The notes under the pieces were generated by a model, which saw only the letters and a program-made list of their open reading frames with translations, had not been told where the DNA came from and ran no database searches. Source: a bacterium (GTDB taxonomy: Bacteria > Omnitrophota > Gorgyraeia > Zapsychrales > Zapsychraceae). From it: a stretch of 64,000 nucleotides of DNA. Below are positions 1 through 13,900 of this stretch, in pieces. The stretch covers positions 107,418-171,417 of the forward strand of contig JAUIER010000006.1 of the NCBI GenBank assembly GCA_030429765.1. Direction: 5' to 3'. The first letter of the stretch is position 1, and every line of letters starts with the position of its first letter. The position numbers and the translations under genes are program-made.

Positions 1-181
1 TAATGGCCCGTTCATCAAACGCGTCCGCCACGAGGCCCGGCTGCTTCTTAATGTGCATGGAACGTCCGTCATACGACGCGATTCCCGCCGCTTCCTCGCC
101 GCGATGCTGCAACGCGTACAAACCGGAATAGGCAATTTGAGCGGCATCCTTGTGTTTAGAAACTCCAATAACTCCGCACAT
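1..181 (-). CDS. purF: Amidophosphoribosyltransferase PurF, N-terminal part (cut by window edge)
   Basis: The first 60 codons of a class II (Ntn-type) glutamine amidotransferase are visible. The product begins MCGVIGV, so Cys2 becomes the N-terminal nucleophile after Met removal, and continues with GLYALQHRGEEAAGIAS, the PurF-type glutaminase signature. PurF transfers glutamine amide nitrogen to PRPP in the first committed step of purine synthesis. The start is supported by a GGAGGGGG Shine-Dalgarno stretch seven bases upstream of ATG. It lies 75 bp downstream of carB on the same strand with no terminator in the gap, so co-transcription with carAB is plausible. The rest of the gene, including the phosphoribosyltransferase domain, is off the left edge. 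Confidence 0.9.
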   Translation of the reverse strand, partial: MCGVIGVSKHKDAAQIAYSGLYALQHRGEEAAGIASYDGRSMHIKKQPGLVADAFDERAI

Positions 182-256
182 CTACAGCCCCCTCCGGTTG
201 AATAGAGATAAATTTAAACCATGTAACTGGATCATGTTCATAGATTCGATCGAAAA

Positions 257-3200
257 TTACGACGCCAACACTTGACCTGTCCCGTTGGGCTGCCGTTGGT
301 TTTTATAATATTCCTGTAACGACTGAACCGTAAATTTCTTTTCCTTGGCCGCTTCCATCGCCTGCACCGCCGCCCAGGCTCCCTGCAATGTTGTAATACA
401 GGATACGTTGTGAAGGATCGCCGCCGCGCGGATGGAGCGCATATCATACTGACTGCTCTCATCAGACGGAGTATTGATAATCAATTCAATTTGGCTATCC
501 TTAATAAGAGTCATCAGGTTCGGCAACGGCTGTTTACCCTGATCATACCGTTTGATTTCCTCGACGGTAACCCCATTCGCCTGAAGGACCCGCGCCGTCC
601 CCGGTGTGGATACCAACTCAAAACCAAATTCCATCAAACGCTTGGCCACAAAGATGACGCCACGTTTGTCTTCATCGCGGACACTGATAAAAATCTTTCC
701 CTGCTTGGGTAACGCGGACCCGGCTGATACCTGCGACTTGGCAAACGCCTCCCCGTAGCGCGTGGCAATCCCCATCACCTCACCGGTTGATTTCATCTCG
801 GGACCGAGAACGATATCAACTCCTGAAAATTTTGAGAACGGTAACACCGATTCCTTGACCGCAAAGTGTTTGAGCTCAGTAATGATATTGTACGGAACGT
901 CCAGCTCATCCAGCGACTGGCCGGCCATCACCCGCGCCGCCATCTTGGCCAACGGAACACCCGTCGCCTTACTGACAAACGGCGTGGTGCGTGACGCGCG
1001 CGGATTAACCTCCAGCACAAAGATCTTACGCCCTTTGATGGCAAACTGGATATTTAACAGCCCCACGACTTTCAACGCCTTGGCGATGCGTCCGGTCATA
1101 TCCTTGATCGTATTGATCAAATCAGCACTGATCGTCGTCGGGGGTAATGTACAGGCCGAATCTCCGGAGTGAATTCCGGCATTTTCGATGTGCTCCATAA
1201 TCCCGGCGACAAATGTTTTGTTCCCGTCGCAAATAGCGTCGACATCAATCTCAACCGCATCATTCAAAAACTGATCGATCAGGATCGGATGTCCCTGCGA
1301 AACATCCTTAGCCTCGTCAATAAAGCTCAGCAAAGATTCCTTATCATAAACAATCTTCATCGCCCGTCCGCCCAACACGTACGACGGCCGCGCCAATACC
1401 GGATATCCGATCTGCGAGGCAATCTCAACGGCCTCTTCGGCTGATTTGGCTGAACCATTAGCCGGCTGATTGACCTTAAGTGACTCCATCAATTCCGAAA
1501 ACTTTTCCCGGTCTTCCGCCAGATCTATCGAATTGACCGATGTCCCGATGATCGGCACTCCGGCCGCGTCAAGCTGATGCGCGAGATTCAGCGGTGTCTG
1601 CCCGCCGAACTGAACAATCACACCGTCGGGCTTCTCGACATCGATAATATTCATCACATCTTCAAATGTCAGCGGTTCAAAATACAGACGGTCAGAGATA
1701 TCGTAATCTGTCGACACGGTTTCAGGATTCGAATTCACCATAATGGTCTCGTATCCCATTTCCTTCAACGCGAACGCGGCATGCACACAGCAATAGTCAA
1801 ACTCAATCCCCTGACCGATTCGGTTGGGCCCGCCGCCGAGGATCATGATCTTCTTCCGCGGCCCGCCGGCATCTTCCTGCATCTTTTTAATCTGGAGCAC
1901 GGCTTCATCTTCAGATTCATACGTAGAGTAAAAATACGGTGTATACGCCTCAAATTCCGCGGCGCAGGTATCCACGAGCTTGAATGTCGCCTTGATCCCC
2001 TGGTCCATCCGTAGTTTACGGACAGCCAGCTCGTCGAGGCTCAGCATCTGCGCCAATTGACGGTCACTGAATCCATACTCCTTGGCCTTACGCAAAAGCT
2101 CCTCGGAAATCTTACCATCTTTCTTGAAGGTCTCAACGATCTTCTGCTCCAGCTTCAAAATCTGTTCAATGTGCGCCAGGAACCAGAGGTCAATCTTCGT
2201 GATGTCATGAATCTTCTCGATCGACCATCCTTTTTGCAGGGCATACTTCACATAAAATATACGTGACGCGTTGGGTTCTTCCAGCCGCCACATGACTTTG
2301 TCGTCCGGGATATCCTTGTAATCAAGCTTGTTATCAAATCCGATGTGGCCAATCTCTAAACCGCGCAACCCTTTCTGCAAAGCCTCTTTAAAGGTTCGGC
2401 CGATCGCCATCGTCTCACCGACCGATTTCATCTGTACGCCGAGAATGTCCTTGGCTTCCGGAAACTTCTCAAACGTAAATCGGGGAATCTTGACCACACA
2501 ATAGTCGATCGTCGGCTCAAACGAGGCCGGTGTTTCGCGGGTGATATCGTTTTGAATCTCGTCGAGAGAATACCCAACCGCCAATTTAGCGGCAAACTTG
2601 GCAATTGGAAAACCAGTAGCCTTACTCGCCAGCGCCGATGAACGTGACACCCGGGGATTCATTTCAATAACGATCATGCGACCATTGGCCGGATCGATCG
2701 CAAACTGAATATTGGACCCGCCCGTTTCTACACCGATCGCCCGGATGATATCCAACGAGGCGTTTCGCATCATCTGATATTCACGATCAGTCAATGTCTG
2801 TGCCGGGGCCACAGTGATACTGTCGCCGGTATGAACCCCCATCGGATCAAGATTCTCGATGGCGCAGACAATCACCACATTGTCCTTGCGATCGCGCATG
2901 ACCTCCATCTCATATTCTTTCCAGCCGACGATGGATTCTTCAATAATCACCTGATTGATCATACTGCTTTCAATCCCCAGTGATGCCACACGCTCCAACT
3001 CTTCCATACTGTGGGCAAAGCCGCCACCGGTTCCGCCCAGCGTGTAACTAGGACGGACGATCAATGGAAATCCGATTTTCTCGGCCACCGCCTTGGCCTC
3101 GTCGACAGTGTGGACAAAGGCACTCTTGGGCACATCCAGCCCCAGATCGACAACAACCTTCTTGAATTCCTCCCGGTCCTCGGCCCGCTTGATGACATTG

Positions 3201-3559
3201 TAATCGGCTCCCAGCATCACGACATTATGTCGCTCCAGCGCCTTGCTTTCGTAAAGCTTCATCGCGATGTTCAAGGCCGTCTGTCCTCCCAGCGTCGGAA
3301 GAATCGCGTCCGGCTTTTCCTTCTCTATAATGAGTTCGACATATTCCGGCGTCAGCGGTTCAACATACGTTTGATCGGCAAATTCCGGATCGGTCATGAT
3401 CGTCGCCGGATTGGAATTCACCAGCACAATCTCATATCCTTCTTCGCGTAACGCTTTACAGGCCTGCGTCCCTGAATAATCAAACTCACACGCCTGACCA
3501 ATCACAATTGGACCGGATCCCAATAATAAAATTTTCTTGATGTCTTTACGTTTTGGCAT
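257..3559 (-). CDS. carB: Carbamoyl-phosphate synthase large subunit CarB
   Basis: This 1,100-residue protein is the synthetase subunit that makes carbamoyl phosphate from bicarbonate, two ATP and ammonia channelled from CarA, feeding arginine and pyrimidine synthesis. The two homologous halves are visible. Each opens with a Rossmann-like pre-ATP-grasp segment ([20 protein letters not shown] near residue 8; [20 protein letters not shown] near residue 570) followed by an ATP-grasp domain (about 130-340 and 690-890) with ERNPR-like loops ([40 protein letters not shown]). An MGS-like allosteric domain follows from about residue 960. Length is slightly above the usual ~1,070 because of a short C-terminal tail. 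The start MPKRKDIKK fits the family, although no clear Shine-Dalgarno sequence precedes it. It lies 109 bp downstream of carA. Confidence 0.98.
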   Translation of the reverse strand: MPKRKDIKKILLLGSGPIVIGQACEFDYSGTQACKALREEGYEIVLVNSNPATIMTDPEFADQTYVEPLTPEYVELIIEKEKPDAILPTLGGQTALNIAMKLYESKALERHNVVMLGADYNVIKRAEDREEFKKVVVDLGLDVPKSAFVHTVDEAKAVAEKIGFPLIVRPSYTLGGTGGGFAHSMEELERVASLGIESSMINQVIIEESIVGWKEYEMEVMRDRKDNVVIVCAIENLDPMGVHTGDSITVAPAQTLTDREYQMMRNASLDIIRAIGVETGGSNIQFAIDPANGRMIVIEMNPRVSRSSALASKATGFPIAKFAAKLAVGYSLDEIQNDITRETPASFEPTIDYCVVKIPRFTFEKFPEAKDILGVQMKSVGETMAIGRTFKEALQKGLRGLEIGHIGFDNKLDYKDIPDDKVMWRLEEPNASRIFYVKYALQKGWSIEKIHDITKIDLWFLAHIEQILKLEQKIVETFKKDGKISEELLRKAKEYGFSDRQLAQMLSLDELAVRKLRMDQGIKATFKLVDTCAAEFEAYTPYFYSTYESEDEAVLQIKKMQEDAGGPRKKIMILGGGPNRIGQGIEFDYCCVHAAFALKEMGYETIMVNSNPETVSTDYDISDRLYFEPLTFEDVMNIIDVEKPDGVIVQFGGQTPLNLAHQLDAAGVPIIGTSVNSIDLAEDREKFSELMESLKVNQPANGSAKSAEEAVEIASQIGYPVLARPSYVLGGRAMKIVYDKESLLSFIDEAKDVSQGHPILIDQFLNDAVEIDVDAICDGNKTFVAGIMEHIENAGIHSGDSACTLPPTTISADLINTIKDMTGRIAKALKVVGLLNIQFAIKGRKIFVLEVNPRASRTTPFVSKATGVPLAKMAARVMAGQSLDELDVPYNIITELKHFAVKESVLPFSKFSGVDIVLGPEMKSTGEVMGIATRYGEAFAKSQVSAGSALPKQGKIFISVRDEDKRGVIFVAKRLMEFGFELVSTPGTARVLQANGVTVEEIKRYDQGKQPLPNLMTLIKDSQIELIINTPSDESSQYDMRSIRAAAILHNVSCITTLQGAWAAVQAMEAAKEKKFTVQSLQEYYKNQRQPNGTGQVLAS

Positions 3560-3668
3560 AATTAAGGTATTGAATATCGAAATTCGAATGTCGTATCTCG
3601 AAACAAATCATAATTTTATAATAATGAATACTCAAACAAAGATTATTCACATACTTGAGCCGTGGGTA
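3560..3668. repeat. carA-carB spacer with recurring TTCGA/ATTCG words
   Basis: The 109-bp gap between carA and carB is AT-rich. Its carB-proximal third (about 3566-3602) is dominated by recurring TCGAA, ATTCG and TCGTAT words that read similarly on both strands, resembling a degenerate dispersed-repeat fragment. No hairpin with a T-tract is seen, so the pair is probably still co-transcribed. What the repeat does, and whether it recurs elsewhere in the genome, cannot be told from this window. Confidence 0.35.
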
Positions 3669-4790
3669 CTATTTTGACTGCGCAAGTTCCATCATTTCAA
3701 TAAAATGTTTGAACAGATACTGCGCATCATGCGGCCCAGGCGCTGCCTCCGGATGATGCTGAATCGACAAGATCGGTAATGACTTGTGACGCAGCCCCTC
3801 GAGCGTCTGATCGTTGAGATTGACATCAATCATCTCGATCTGATCCTCAGGCAAACTCTTGATATCCACACAAAATCCGTGATTCTGCGAGGTAATCCCG
3901 ATGCGTTGATCCAATAAATCCTGCACCGGATGATTCGCCCCGTGATGTCCGAATTTCAGCTTAAATGTGTCACCGCCCAAGGCCAATCCCAACATCTGAT
4001 GCCCTAGACAAATCCCAAAGGTCGGTAATTTTCCCGCCAACTGCTTCAGCGTTTCCACTGTATAGGTAACCGCCGCCGGATCTCCCGGTCCGTTGGACAC
4101 AAACAGGCCGTCCGGCTCGATCGCCATGATATCCTCGACGGTGGCACTGGCCGGAAATACATGCACCTCACAGCCTAAATCATTGAGAATACGTAAAATG
4201 TTAAACTTGATCCCGCAATCAATCGCCGCCACCCGGAACCTGATATCCTTGTTCGGCGTGGTCGAATCCTGTCCGCCCCGGTCCCAAACATACTTTTTGT
4301 CCGTCGTCACGGTCTTGACCCAATCGGCCCCTTCCATCGACGGAACATCCCGCATCTTGGCCTTGAGCTTGTCGGGATCGAACTCTTCCGTGGAGATGAT
4401 TGCGCGCATCGCCCCGCGGGTGCGCAGATGACGCGTGAGGGCCCGTGTGTCGATGCCCTCAATGGCCAAAATCTTGTTTTCATCTAAATAGTCAATCAAA
4501 CTTTGTGTGGCCCGGAAATTGGAATGATGCCGACAGAATTCCTTGACGACAAAGCCCTTTACATGGACTTTATCGGATTCAATGTCAACATCGTTAACGC
4601 CGTAATTTCCGATTAAAGGGTAGGTCATAACCACAATCTGGCCGGAATAGGATGGATCCGTCAATACTTCCTGATAACCGGTCATCGCCGTGTTAAACAC
4701 GACTTCACCCGCACTCTCTCCGTGATGAGACAACGACTCGCCATGAAAAATGGTCCCGTCTTCTAAATAAAGTATTGCCTTGTGGCTCAT
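3669..4790 (-). CDS. carA: Carbamoyl-phosphate synthase small subunit CarA
   Basis: This 373-residue glutaminase subunit hydrolyses glutamine and delivers ammonia to CarB. The N-terminal CPSase small-chain domain covers about 1-150 (LEDGTIFHGESL, VVFNTAMTGYQEVLTDPSY). A class I glutamine amidotransferase domain follows, with nucleophile Cys261 in FGICLGHQ, the oxyanion region SNGPGDP near 232-238, and the His346/Glu348 pair in HHPEAAPGPHD. Length is normal for the family. It is the first gene of a carA-carB-(purF) run and has a good promoter about 60 bp upstream. The ribosome-binding site is weak, but MSHKAILYLEDG is the expected family start. Confidence 0.98.
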   Translation of the reverse strand: MSHKAILYLEDGTIFHGESLSHHGESAGEVVFNTAMTGYQEVLTDPSYSGQIVVMTYPLIGNYGVNDVDIESDKVHVKGFVVKEFCRHHSNFRATQSLIDYLDENKILAIEGIDTRALTRHLRTRGAMRAIISTEEFDPDKLKAKMRDVPSMEGADWVKTVTTDKKYVWDRGGQDSTTPNKDIRFRVAAIDCGIKFNILRILNDLGCEVHVFPASATVEDIMAIEPDGLFVSNGPGDPAAVTYTVETLKQLAGKLPTFGICLGHQMLGLALGGDTFKLKFGHHGANHPVQDLLDQRIGITSQNHGFCVDIKSLPEDQIEMIDVNLNDQTLEGLRHKSLPILSIQHHPEAAPGPHDAQYLFKHFIEMMELAQSK

Positions 4791-4851
4791 GAATAATATG
4801 GTTATTTTTGATGATCAATTAGGTGGGACTACAGCTCGCGTAGCCTCGCTA

Positions 4852-4879
4852 AATATATCATTTACCTTTTAAAAGTCAA
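4852..4879 (-). promoter_or_regulatory. Predicted sigma70-type promoter of carAB
   Basis: On the minus strand TTGACT (4874-4879) is followed by a 16-bp spacer and TATATT (4852-4857), with TGA directly before the -10 element (extended -10). The start point would be near 4845, giving a leader of about 55 nt. That leader contains a small imperfect hairpin (GGCTAC paired with GTAGTCC) just after the start, with no T-tract. Confidence 0.6.
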
Positions 4880-4896
4880 GCAAAATAGTCCCTCCA

Positions 4897-4927
4897 AAAC
4901 CCCCGGGGGGCTGGAAACGGCGGGTTT
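4897..4927 (-). terminator. Weak candidate terminator after giant gene 1
   Basis: On the minus strand AAACCC-G-CC can pair with GG-GGGTTT around a C-rich loop, about 8 bp with one bulge, followed by only four T residues. It sits 9 bp after the giant stop codon and just upstream of the carA promoter. The position is right, but the hairpin is poor by intrinsic-terminator standards, so termination here may be inefficient or Rho-dependent. Confidence 0.3.
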
Positions 4928-4935
4928 AGGACCGG

Positions 4936-7900
4936 TTAGTCGACAATAATGACCGCACCGCGGATCGGGCCGGTCAAACTGGTTTCGTCCGCCCCGATAT
5001 CCCACGCCGGTCCTATCGGACGGGTCTCACCGTCAATATCATCGGTGAATGCAAAGCTGGCATCCGCCGATAGATCGGTACCCGCATCTTTGGCCGTTCG
5101 GTCGGCTCCTGACAGATGATAATTATCATTGGCCTCATCAACAAAATTCACGTTCGCATTCTGAATATCTGTTCCAAAACAGGTATCCGGTGTATTGGAA
5201 ACTAGAAAACACGTGCTGTCACTTGTAACATTATAGCCTGAGGAAGCGTCAGAAATACGACCGCGATTATCAATATCTTCGGTAATATTCTCCACGATAA
5301 TATTATTGGTATTGGTTACATTCCCCCCGACACCAGAATGTTGGAATCCAGTATCATTATTGACAATCGTATTGTTGTAGAGAATCATTGTTCCCGTATC
5401 AAATAATACTCCATAAGATCCGGCATCCGTAAAATCATAGATTATATTGTTATACAAAATATTCTGAATGGAGGCACCCGCACCGAATAGATTGTTGAAT
5501 CCGATACCGGTCCCTCCGCCGACTGTCTTACGAATGATGTTATAGCCGAATCGACGTTCACCTCCTAAGTTGACCGTTGACTGTATCCCGTCCTGACTCG
5601 CCGCCGCGGCCTCAATTTGCAATCCTTCAATCGTGATGCCTCCGATCTCTACTTCCAGAACACCATTTCCACTACCTTCCGTGGAACGAATTGTGTAGGC
5701 CGAGCTAGACCATACACCACTATGACGCTGACTTTCTCCGACTTCACTGGCGACCACAGGAGTAAAGACACGCAATCGATTATCATCGCTTGTCGTCCAA
5801 CCGGCAAACACGACCGCGGAGGTAATATTCTCTACGGCATCCGCGTAAAGCACAATATTCCACTGTTCATTACTGCCCGTCGACGATGTGATATCTTTTC
5901 CGCCGCTGAATGTATCGAAGTTTTCCAGATCATCATCGATACAGGCCGTATTCTCCGATCCCGCCTCCGCATTGGCCAAACTTGAATAGGCCCGGCACAA
6001 CGTCCATTGTTCTTCGGTAGCACTGGAACTATTAGTCGGCACTCCACCATCGGCGGTCTGAACCGTAAATACAACCGAACTTGTGCGTCCGGAGATAAAC
6101 ACAATCTGATCCGACGCATCGATGTCTCCATCGTTGTCTGTATCCAGCTCAACAGCATCACCCAAACCGATTGAGCCGGCACGCGCCATGGAGAATGTGA
6201 GAACACCATTCTGCAAATTGATGCTATTGCCCACCCCGCCTGAGTCAAGCGCCGTCGTGGTCCCCGGACCAACCGATCGATAGATTTGAGACGAACCAAA
6301 GATCCATTGCGGTGATCCCTCTCCACTGTCGTTGTTGGATGCGTCGACCGAGAAATCGGCCACAATGTCAGATCCTAATGCCTCAGAATCCGAGACATCG
6401 ACATAATCGACCGTTTGTGTGCCGCTGACCGAGATTGCCCAGCGGGTACCGACAGACGAACTTTGAAGATTAATCCGATCGTCCGCATCAAAACCGTCAA
6501 GAGTCAGTGTTCCGCCAACCGTTACTGTTGAACTACGACCAAATATCAACGTCGAATCCGTGGCGTCATCGGTTTCGACTTTCGCAAAATGGTAGAACGT
6601 TTCGGACGATGGAATTGATTGAGTGACACCGTCGAAGACAACTGTTCCCGTTTGTGCGAGGAACATACCTCCAAAATTCTCCCAATCTCCACCAATATTC
6701 ACCTGATAATTACTACCGGACACGGTATCTAGCGTACCCGCGTTTAGCCGCAGCGTTCCGTTGACATCCAACGCCGATTGCAATCGATACGTGGCATTGC
6801 CCGTCGCCGGCTGTTGACCGCTGGCTAATAATTGAATCTCAGAGGATACCAAAGCCCTGTTATAAATACGAAAATCATCTATCAATCCGTCGAATTCATC
6901 GGAAGGCGAACGCTCCTGCCCGATCTTACACACACCTTGAGTTCTATTCCAATCTTCTCCCGCCGTGGCTGATATATTCACCGTCCCGACATTGCCTCCA
7001 TTCAGATAGAAATTCAAATTGCTATCTCGATCAACCGTCACCGCAATGTGCTGCCACTCAGTTGAGGTCATCACCCCATCATTACTTAGGGCAATGACCG
7101 TATTGTTTCTCGACCAGAATGCCAAACGGTCCGCATCATCAAACCGGATTTCAAATAGAATTCCGGAGGACGCATTGGTCCCGCAGGAGAAGAATCTATC
7201 ATCGACTTGAGCTGCGCTGTCTCGCTTGATCCACAAGGCGATTGTAAAGTCCTCATTTGGACCAAATACATCTAAGCTCCTGCTATCTCCAATATCAATG
7301 TATTCATTGGCCGCTGAACCGTTCAGACGAATTGACGCAGGATTGCTGAATTTTATCGTTGAACTAACATCCACTGATGCAGTAGGCGCATTAATCCAAT
7401 CACCATGATTACCGTATCCCGAATAGTCGATGGCGGGAGATTGATTTTCATCAAACTTCCAGTAACCGATTAGCCCGTCATTAATGATCATATCCTGGAA
7501 CATCGTTCCTCCAGATGAATCAATGTTGTACGCACCGCTCGAAGAATTGAACATTACCGTGGACGCCGACGCATTAAACGTACCCGCGTTATGATCAAAA
7601 TCGCCATTCCTGATTTCCAAGACATCCGTCGGTGCCGTGTATATTCCGGAACTGATCGTCAGGCGTCCGTCATGTCGGAACCTAGTCGTTGTTCCGCTAA
7701 ACGTTCCGCCGGACACCTCCGTTCCGCCAATGATTGAAATCGGTTCAATAATTGTCGATGTCGCATAGCTCAAGGTTCCCGCCTGGATGTCAAATCCAGC
7801 CAAACTAGTGACCGCGACATTGTCCTGTAGAACCCATGTCGCTGCTCCTGTGACATCAATGCTCTGGAATGTCTGCGAGCCGGCTAAAATCAGATGTGAT

Positions 7901-10900
7901 CCGGACGCTCCATCCAAATTAACATCTGAATTTGGATGCGGACTAAAGAGCCCGCCATGATTCATCCAGCTACCGGCCAGATTAATGTTGTCATTGGATC
8001 CTGTAGCCAATGTTCCATCATTGATCGTTAGCGTTCCGTTTACATCCAGATCGTCCTGAATCGTGTATGTCCCCACACCGGTTCCCGGCGCGAACCCGTT
8101 AGCCATCGCCAATATTTCCGCGGCACTCAGCGCGCGATTGTACAGACGAACCTCATCCAAACGCCCATCAAAGAACCCGCCGGATCCATCATCTCCCGCG
8201 CCGATCGCCGCGGCCAATGATGGCGTTGAATCCAATTTGGTCGCTGTGAATGACGCCGTACCGGATAAGCCCTGTTCAATACCATTGATGTAAATACGAA
8301 TTGTGTCGTTGGCGATATCATAGCTGGCAGCCACATGACTCCATTCGTTTACGGCCACGCTTGTCGTTGATCTCACCGAACTTCCCGACGTATCCGGCGC
8401 CCGGGCTCCGGCGAGAATCGCCATCGTTCCGGTGGTTTCAAAGAACAATCGTGACACAGAGTCTGGCGGCGTTGAACGACTAATATTGACAATCGCCTGT
8501 CCGGTCGCAACTTCAGGATAGATCCAGGCAGCCACCGTAAACTCAGACACTCCACCGATAATACTGACATTGTTTCCGAGGTTGATGTAGTCACCGGTAC
8601 CGTCTAATTCAATCGCACCTGGATTGTTAAAGTTAATGGTCGTGCTGGTACCAATGGTACGCGTGGCATCCGCCACCCACTGACCATGATGGTTATGACC
8701 TGAATAATCTCGAGCCGGTGACACCGATTCGTCCATCTTCCAGTAACCAATTAAACCGACAGATCCATTGATGATGAAATTATGGAAGGCCTTGGTATCG
8801 GAGGTGATCGTCAGTCCGGATGTCGTTCCGGTAAACATCACCGTTGAATCCGTCGACGTGAATACCCCCCCGGTCATGTCCCAACTGCCGCCGACGCGCA
8901 TATCCGAATTACCGTCGGATCCGCTGCTGACATCCAGCTCGTCATTGATGTCGACATTTCCATCGATGAATATCTCGTGCCCGTCCAGATCCATCGAACC
9001 GTCATTGATCACCAGAGAGCCGGTCATGCTTAATGTTCCGGCCAATTGAACAATCAGATCGGACCCATTATCGGCGTCATCAATCACCACATTATGGAGC
9101 GACGCGATGGTTCCGGTTAGGGTTGTGGTCCCCGCTGTATCGTCAAAGGTGATTGTTGAAGATCCCGGGATAAAGGTAAGATTATTGTCATCGTTGCTGA
9201 TTCCTCCGCTTAAGAACAGATTGGCCGTCTCCAGGTCAATGCTGACATTGGATGCCGTCGCCGTTGACTCGATCGCCGTGCCAAATGGCGCATCCATGCG
9301 GATAGTTCCCGTACCCATCAATAGGCCCTGATTGGCTCCGTCGAAATTCGAATAGTCAAACGTGACATTATAATCATTGAGGTCCACAACCTGACCGGCA
9401 TTTGTGCCATATAACATACTTCCAAACGTCAAATCCCTGGTTACAAGTTGATAGGTCGCATTGGTTCCAAACGGAGTAATATTTGACGTGCTGTAATTGG
9501 CACCGTCAAAGCTGAAGGTCCCGCTATTCCCCTGCAAATAGAATCCAGCCACCACAAATCCACCTGAATTATCCATGGTTGCTGATCCGTCTACGGTAAG
9601 TATCTTTGTTCCATCAGCAGCAGCCGATCCAATGATGAAATTCTCATCGCTCAGCGAAGCCGTCAACGTTCCACCACCAATCACCAATCGGTTAGAAACT
9701 ACCGTAGAAAGTGACAGTGTTGTGGTTTGCCCACTCTGCGCCAAAACCAGATCATACAGCGAATTTCCAAAACCACCCCCTCGTAACTGTCCAGTCCCAA
9801 TCAGATTCACCGTCGATGTACCTGGTGTAAACAGGCCTGCTGACGTATCGATACCAAATGATCCACCAATTGTGATCGATGAACCTCTGGCGTTGAAATT
9901 GGTCGCTCCGTCAGCGACATCAAATGAACCATCAACCGTCAATCCGAATGATCCGGCAATGTTGGTATCAAACGACCCGCCATCCAGCAGGAAGTTACCA
10001 TCATAAGATCCGGCATCATCAATCACCATCGTCCCACCCAACGTGACGGTTCCGGTAAATGTCCCACCAATCGTTAATGAACCAATTGTTGTCGTACCCG
10101 CCGGCGTAGAGATTGTGTCTGCCGTGGACAAGATCAGCGCGGCGTGGTTGGCCACTTGAGGGTAGCTGCTGTCCTGAATCCAGTTCAGCGGATCCGTCCA
10201 GCTGGTGCTGTCTCCGCCGGAATCCCATATAAATACCGTCGGACTAAACGCGAAGACCCATTGCGGCGACCCCTCACCTGAATCATTGTTTGATGTATCC
10301 AGTGAATCCGTCGCCGCGATGTCATTCGTTAAGGCCTCCGAATCTCGAACATCGACAAATGTAACCGTCGATGCCTGCTGAACATCTATGTTCCATCGCG
10401 TTCCGACCGATGATGACTGTAATGTTAGATAATTACTCGCGTCGAATCCGTCCACATCCAGATTATTCTGAATGGTTATTGTTGAACCTTGTCCAAAAGT
10501 CAGGCTGTCAGACGACGTGATGTTTTTGGAAATATTGTAGAAGGTTTCGGACGCCGGCAATTGTTGCGCGCTACCATCCAGGACAACCGTTCCGCTGCGG
10601 GCATTGAAGACGCCACCGAAATTCTCCCAGTCGCCCCCGACGTTCAATTGATAGTTGGAGGCTGAAACGTCCAGCGTCCCCGAATTTAATCTTAATGTTC
10701 CGTCGACGTCTAAGGCCGTCGCCGCCGTATATGTGCCAAGCCCAGTCGATGGCTGATCACCATTGGCCAATGCGGCAATTTCAGCCGATGACAGTTCCCG
10801 GTTATAGATTCGCACATCGTCAATCATTCCGTCAAAGGTCCGACTGCCGCTGTCATCATTTCCGATGGTGTAGTTCAACGCACGATCATTATACAGACCC

Positions 10901-13900
10901 ACTCCATTGACTGAGACGGCCTTGCCGATGGCTGAACCATTTACGTAGAGATTCACGCCCGAAGCATTGACGCTTCCATCCCAGGTCACCGCGACATGCT
11001 GCCACTGACCAAGCGTCAACGTGTTATTCGCTCCTTGAACCTCGAGGTCCGTTGATCCGGCGAAACGGAACAGTAGCGAGGTGTTGCTGAACACCGAGAA
11101 GTCCGGACGGAAATCCGACGTTCCGTTGTATTTACCGATAATCCGTCCACCATTAAACTCACCCAATGTCTGCGGATTGATCCATGCGGTAAAGGTTAAC
11201 GGCCCCAATCCATCCAGGACATCTGTATCCGGAACGGTTACGACGTCATCCGATCCATCAAACTCCAGACTCCTTGGGTTGGCAAAATTGATGGTTCCCG
11301 TGACCGACGTTACTGGTCCGCCGCCGGCCGCGAAATTGCTGGCCGTTGCATGATGCCCATGTCCGGAGTGATCTATCGCGATGTCATTGTCGTTTACCTC
11401 ATCAAACTTCCAGTACCCGACTAGTCCGTCATTCACAATCACATCCTGGAATGTCGCCCCGCCCGTGGTATTGATTACTGAATTGGTGGCCGTTCCGCTA
11501 AACATCACGGTGGACGATGAGTTCGTAAATGTTCCAGCTGTATGAATAAAACTTCCCGTAATCTCAAGAACATCCGTTGGAGCGGTATATGTTCCGGCAG
11601 CATGATTGATTGTCAGATTACCATTCTGCCGGAACCTTGTTGATTGACCGGTAAACGAACCGCTACCCGCACCGGAACTTAAGGTTAAGTTTCCGTTGAA
11701 CGTAACGGGCTCGATAATCGTGCTCGTGGCATAGGTTAGATCTCCGGCAAAAAGAGTGAAGTTTCCATTAGCCGTAAGACTATCCTGAAGCTCCCAAACA
11801 CCCGTTGCAGATGGACTTACTATGGTTACGCCGCCAAAGTCCTGTGATCCTGACAGAATAATATTGCCGGTCGAATCTCCATTGAAACTCACCTCGCTTT
11901 GATTGACGTATTGTCCACCATTATTGATCCAGCTACCTTCAACGTAGACTGACAAACCACCGCCACCATCCAGGATTCCGTCATTAATCGTCAACGTTCC
12001 ATTCACGTCGAGATCATCCTGTAACGTATAAGTCCCGACTCCGGCGGCCGGCATACCCCCTTCACCCATCCGCTGAATCTCCGTTGCTGACAGCGCACGG
12101 GCGTACACCCTGACCTCATCAATCAGACCATCGAAATCCCGATTGGTATCACTGGCCCTCAAACCGATTCGGACCGGATCTGTGTCGGCATCCAGTCCTG
12201 ATACCGGCTCTAACTCACTCCCGGCCGCTTGTCCATTCACATAGAATGTCGCAGTAGCTGTTGTTACTTCCCAGGTGACAGCCACATGCTGCCACTCATT
12301 TAGATCCACGACGAAGTCATTAGAGGCGAATGTATGATTACTGCCGCCTGATTCCAATTGCAGAACCAACCCTTCTTGACCTTGCCCCAATGCATTTAGA
12401 TCTGAAATATGGAACGCCCAGCCACCATCATTTCCGGCGCCTCCACCCTTATCAACAATTCGCCCCTGTGTACTTTCTCCAAAACTACGCGGATAGATCC
12501 AAGCCGCCAGTGTAATCCCCTCCGCATCCGCCAAGTCCAGTGTATCCGTGTCTGAAATTTCGATGTAGTCATCAGCCCCATCAAACTCGGCAGCGTACGG
12601 ATTGTTGTATTGGATCGTGCTGCTCGTTCCCGACGAGTTTGTTACATTGTTAACCCATGTTCCGTGATGGGCGTACCCCGAGTGGTCAATAGCCGGCGAA
12701 GAGGTTTCATCCAGCTTCCAGTATCCGACAAGCCCGATCGATCCGTTGATGATCATGTTCCCGAATGACTTACTGTCGGATGTGATCGTTAAGCTCGATG
12801 TCGTCCCTGTAAACATGACCGTCGTGTTGGTCGACGTAAACATACCACCCGTTGCATCCCAATTTCCTCCGACGTGAATATCCGTATTTCCACCCGTACC
12901 TGACCCGGCATCCAGCGTTCCATTGATATCCATGCTTCCAGTTAAATAAATATTGTAACCGTCTGTGATCAGTGCATCCGTGGCCATGATCTTCAATGAT
13001 GTCGCCGTCATATCGGTCGTCAATGTGGTCGTATCGGGAGACTGACCGATGACCAATCGGCCGATATCCTGCTGCGGCGAGGTGTTGTCGGCATAGAATA
13101 GGTCACCATCCAGTGTGAGCGTACCAGACCCGGTCGGCTTGATGTATGTGGTTCCCGCCGCAATCGTAAAGTCTCCGCCAATAAATACATTATTATTGTT
13201 TTGCTGGAATGTCCCGCCGCTTAAGGCAAATGTTCCTTCAATATTAAATGTTGAACTCACCGAAAGTGTTCCGCTGAACGAATCACCTAACCGCAGTGAT
13301 CCGATGGTTGTGGTGACCGATGGTGTGACGATGGTCGCGGAGCCGAGATTGATGATCGCGGTATGCGCGGCGGTACGTGGATATGAACTGTCAGCCTCCC
13401 AGTTCAACGGATCGATCCAGGAGACTGTATCTCCGCCGGCATCCCAGATATAAGTGGCCAACGAATATTCATCGGCTCCGATATCCGGCGAGGACGCCCT
13501 GAGTTCCCCATCGATATCGTATAGTACAGACAGCGTACCTTCGTTGGACAGATCCGCTCCCGACGTTCCCCAAAGGTTGGCCGTTGTATCCCTTAAGTGA
13601 AGATCTTCGGATCCATCCTGAATATTGATAAAGTATGCCGCATAGTTGGTTTGGTTGGTGACGCTGTTGGTTCCGGCTGCCGTCGCGTCTGATGATATAT
13701 TACTTTCCTGAGTCGTGACACCAAAGAAACATGCCGGCGCCGAAGCATCTGATGTAAGATTACCGCATATCACATTTCGGGCATCGATGATGCCTGATCC
13801 GTTTTCTAATACAGCAACCGCTGTTCCCAACCCGCCTCCGCTTCGTTCAAGACCAAAGAAGGCTGTATTATAGACATAGACGTTTGTCCCCGCGATACTG

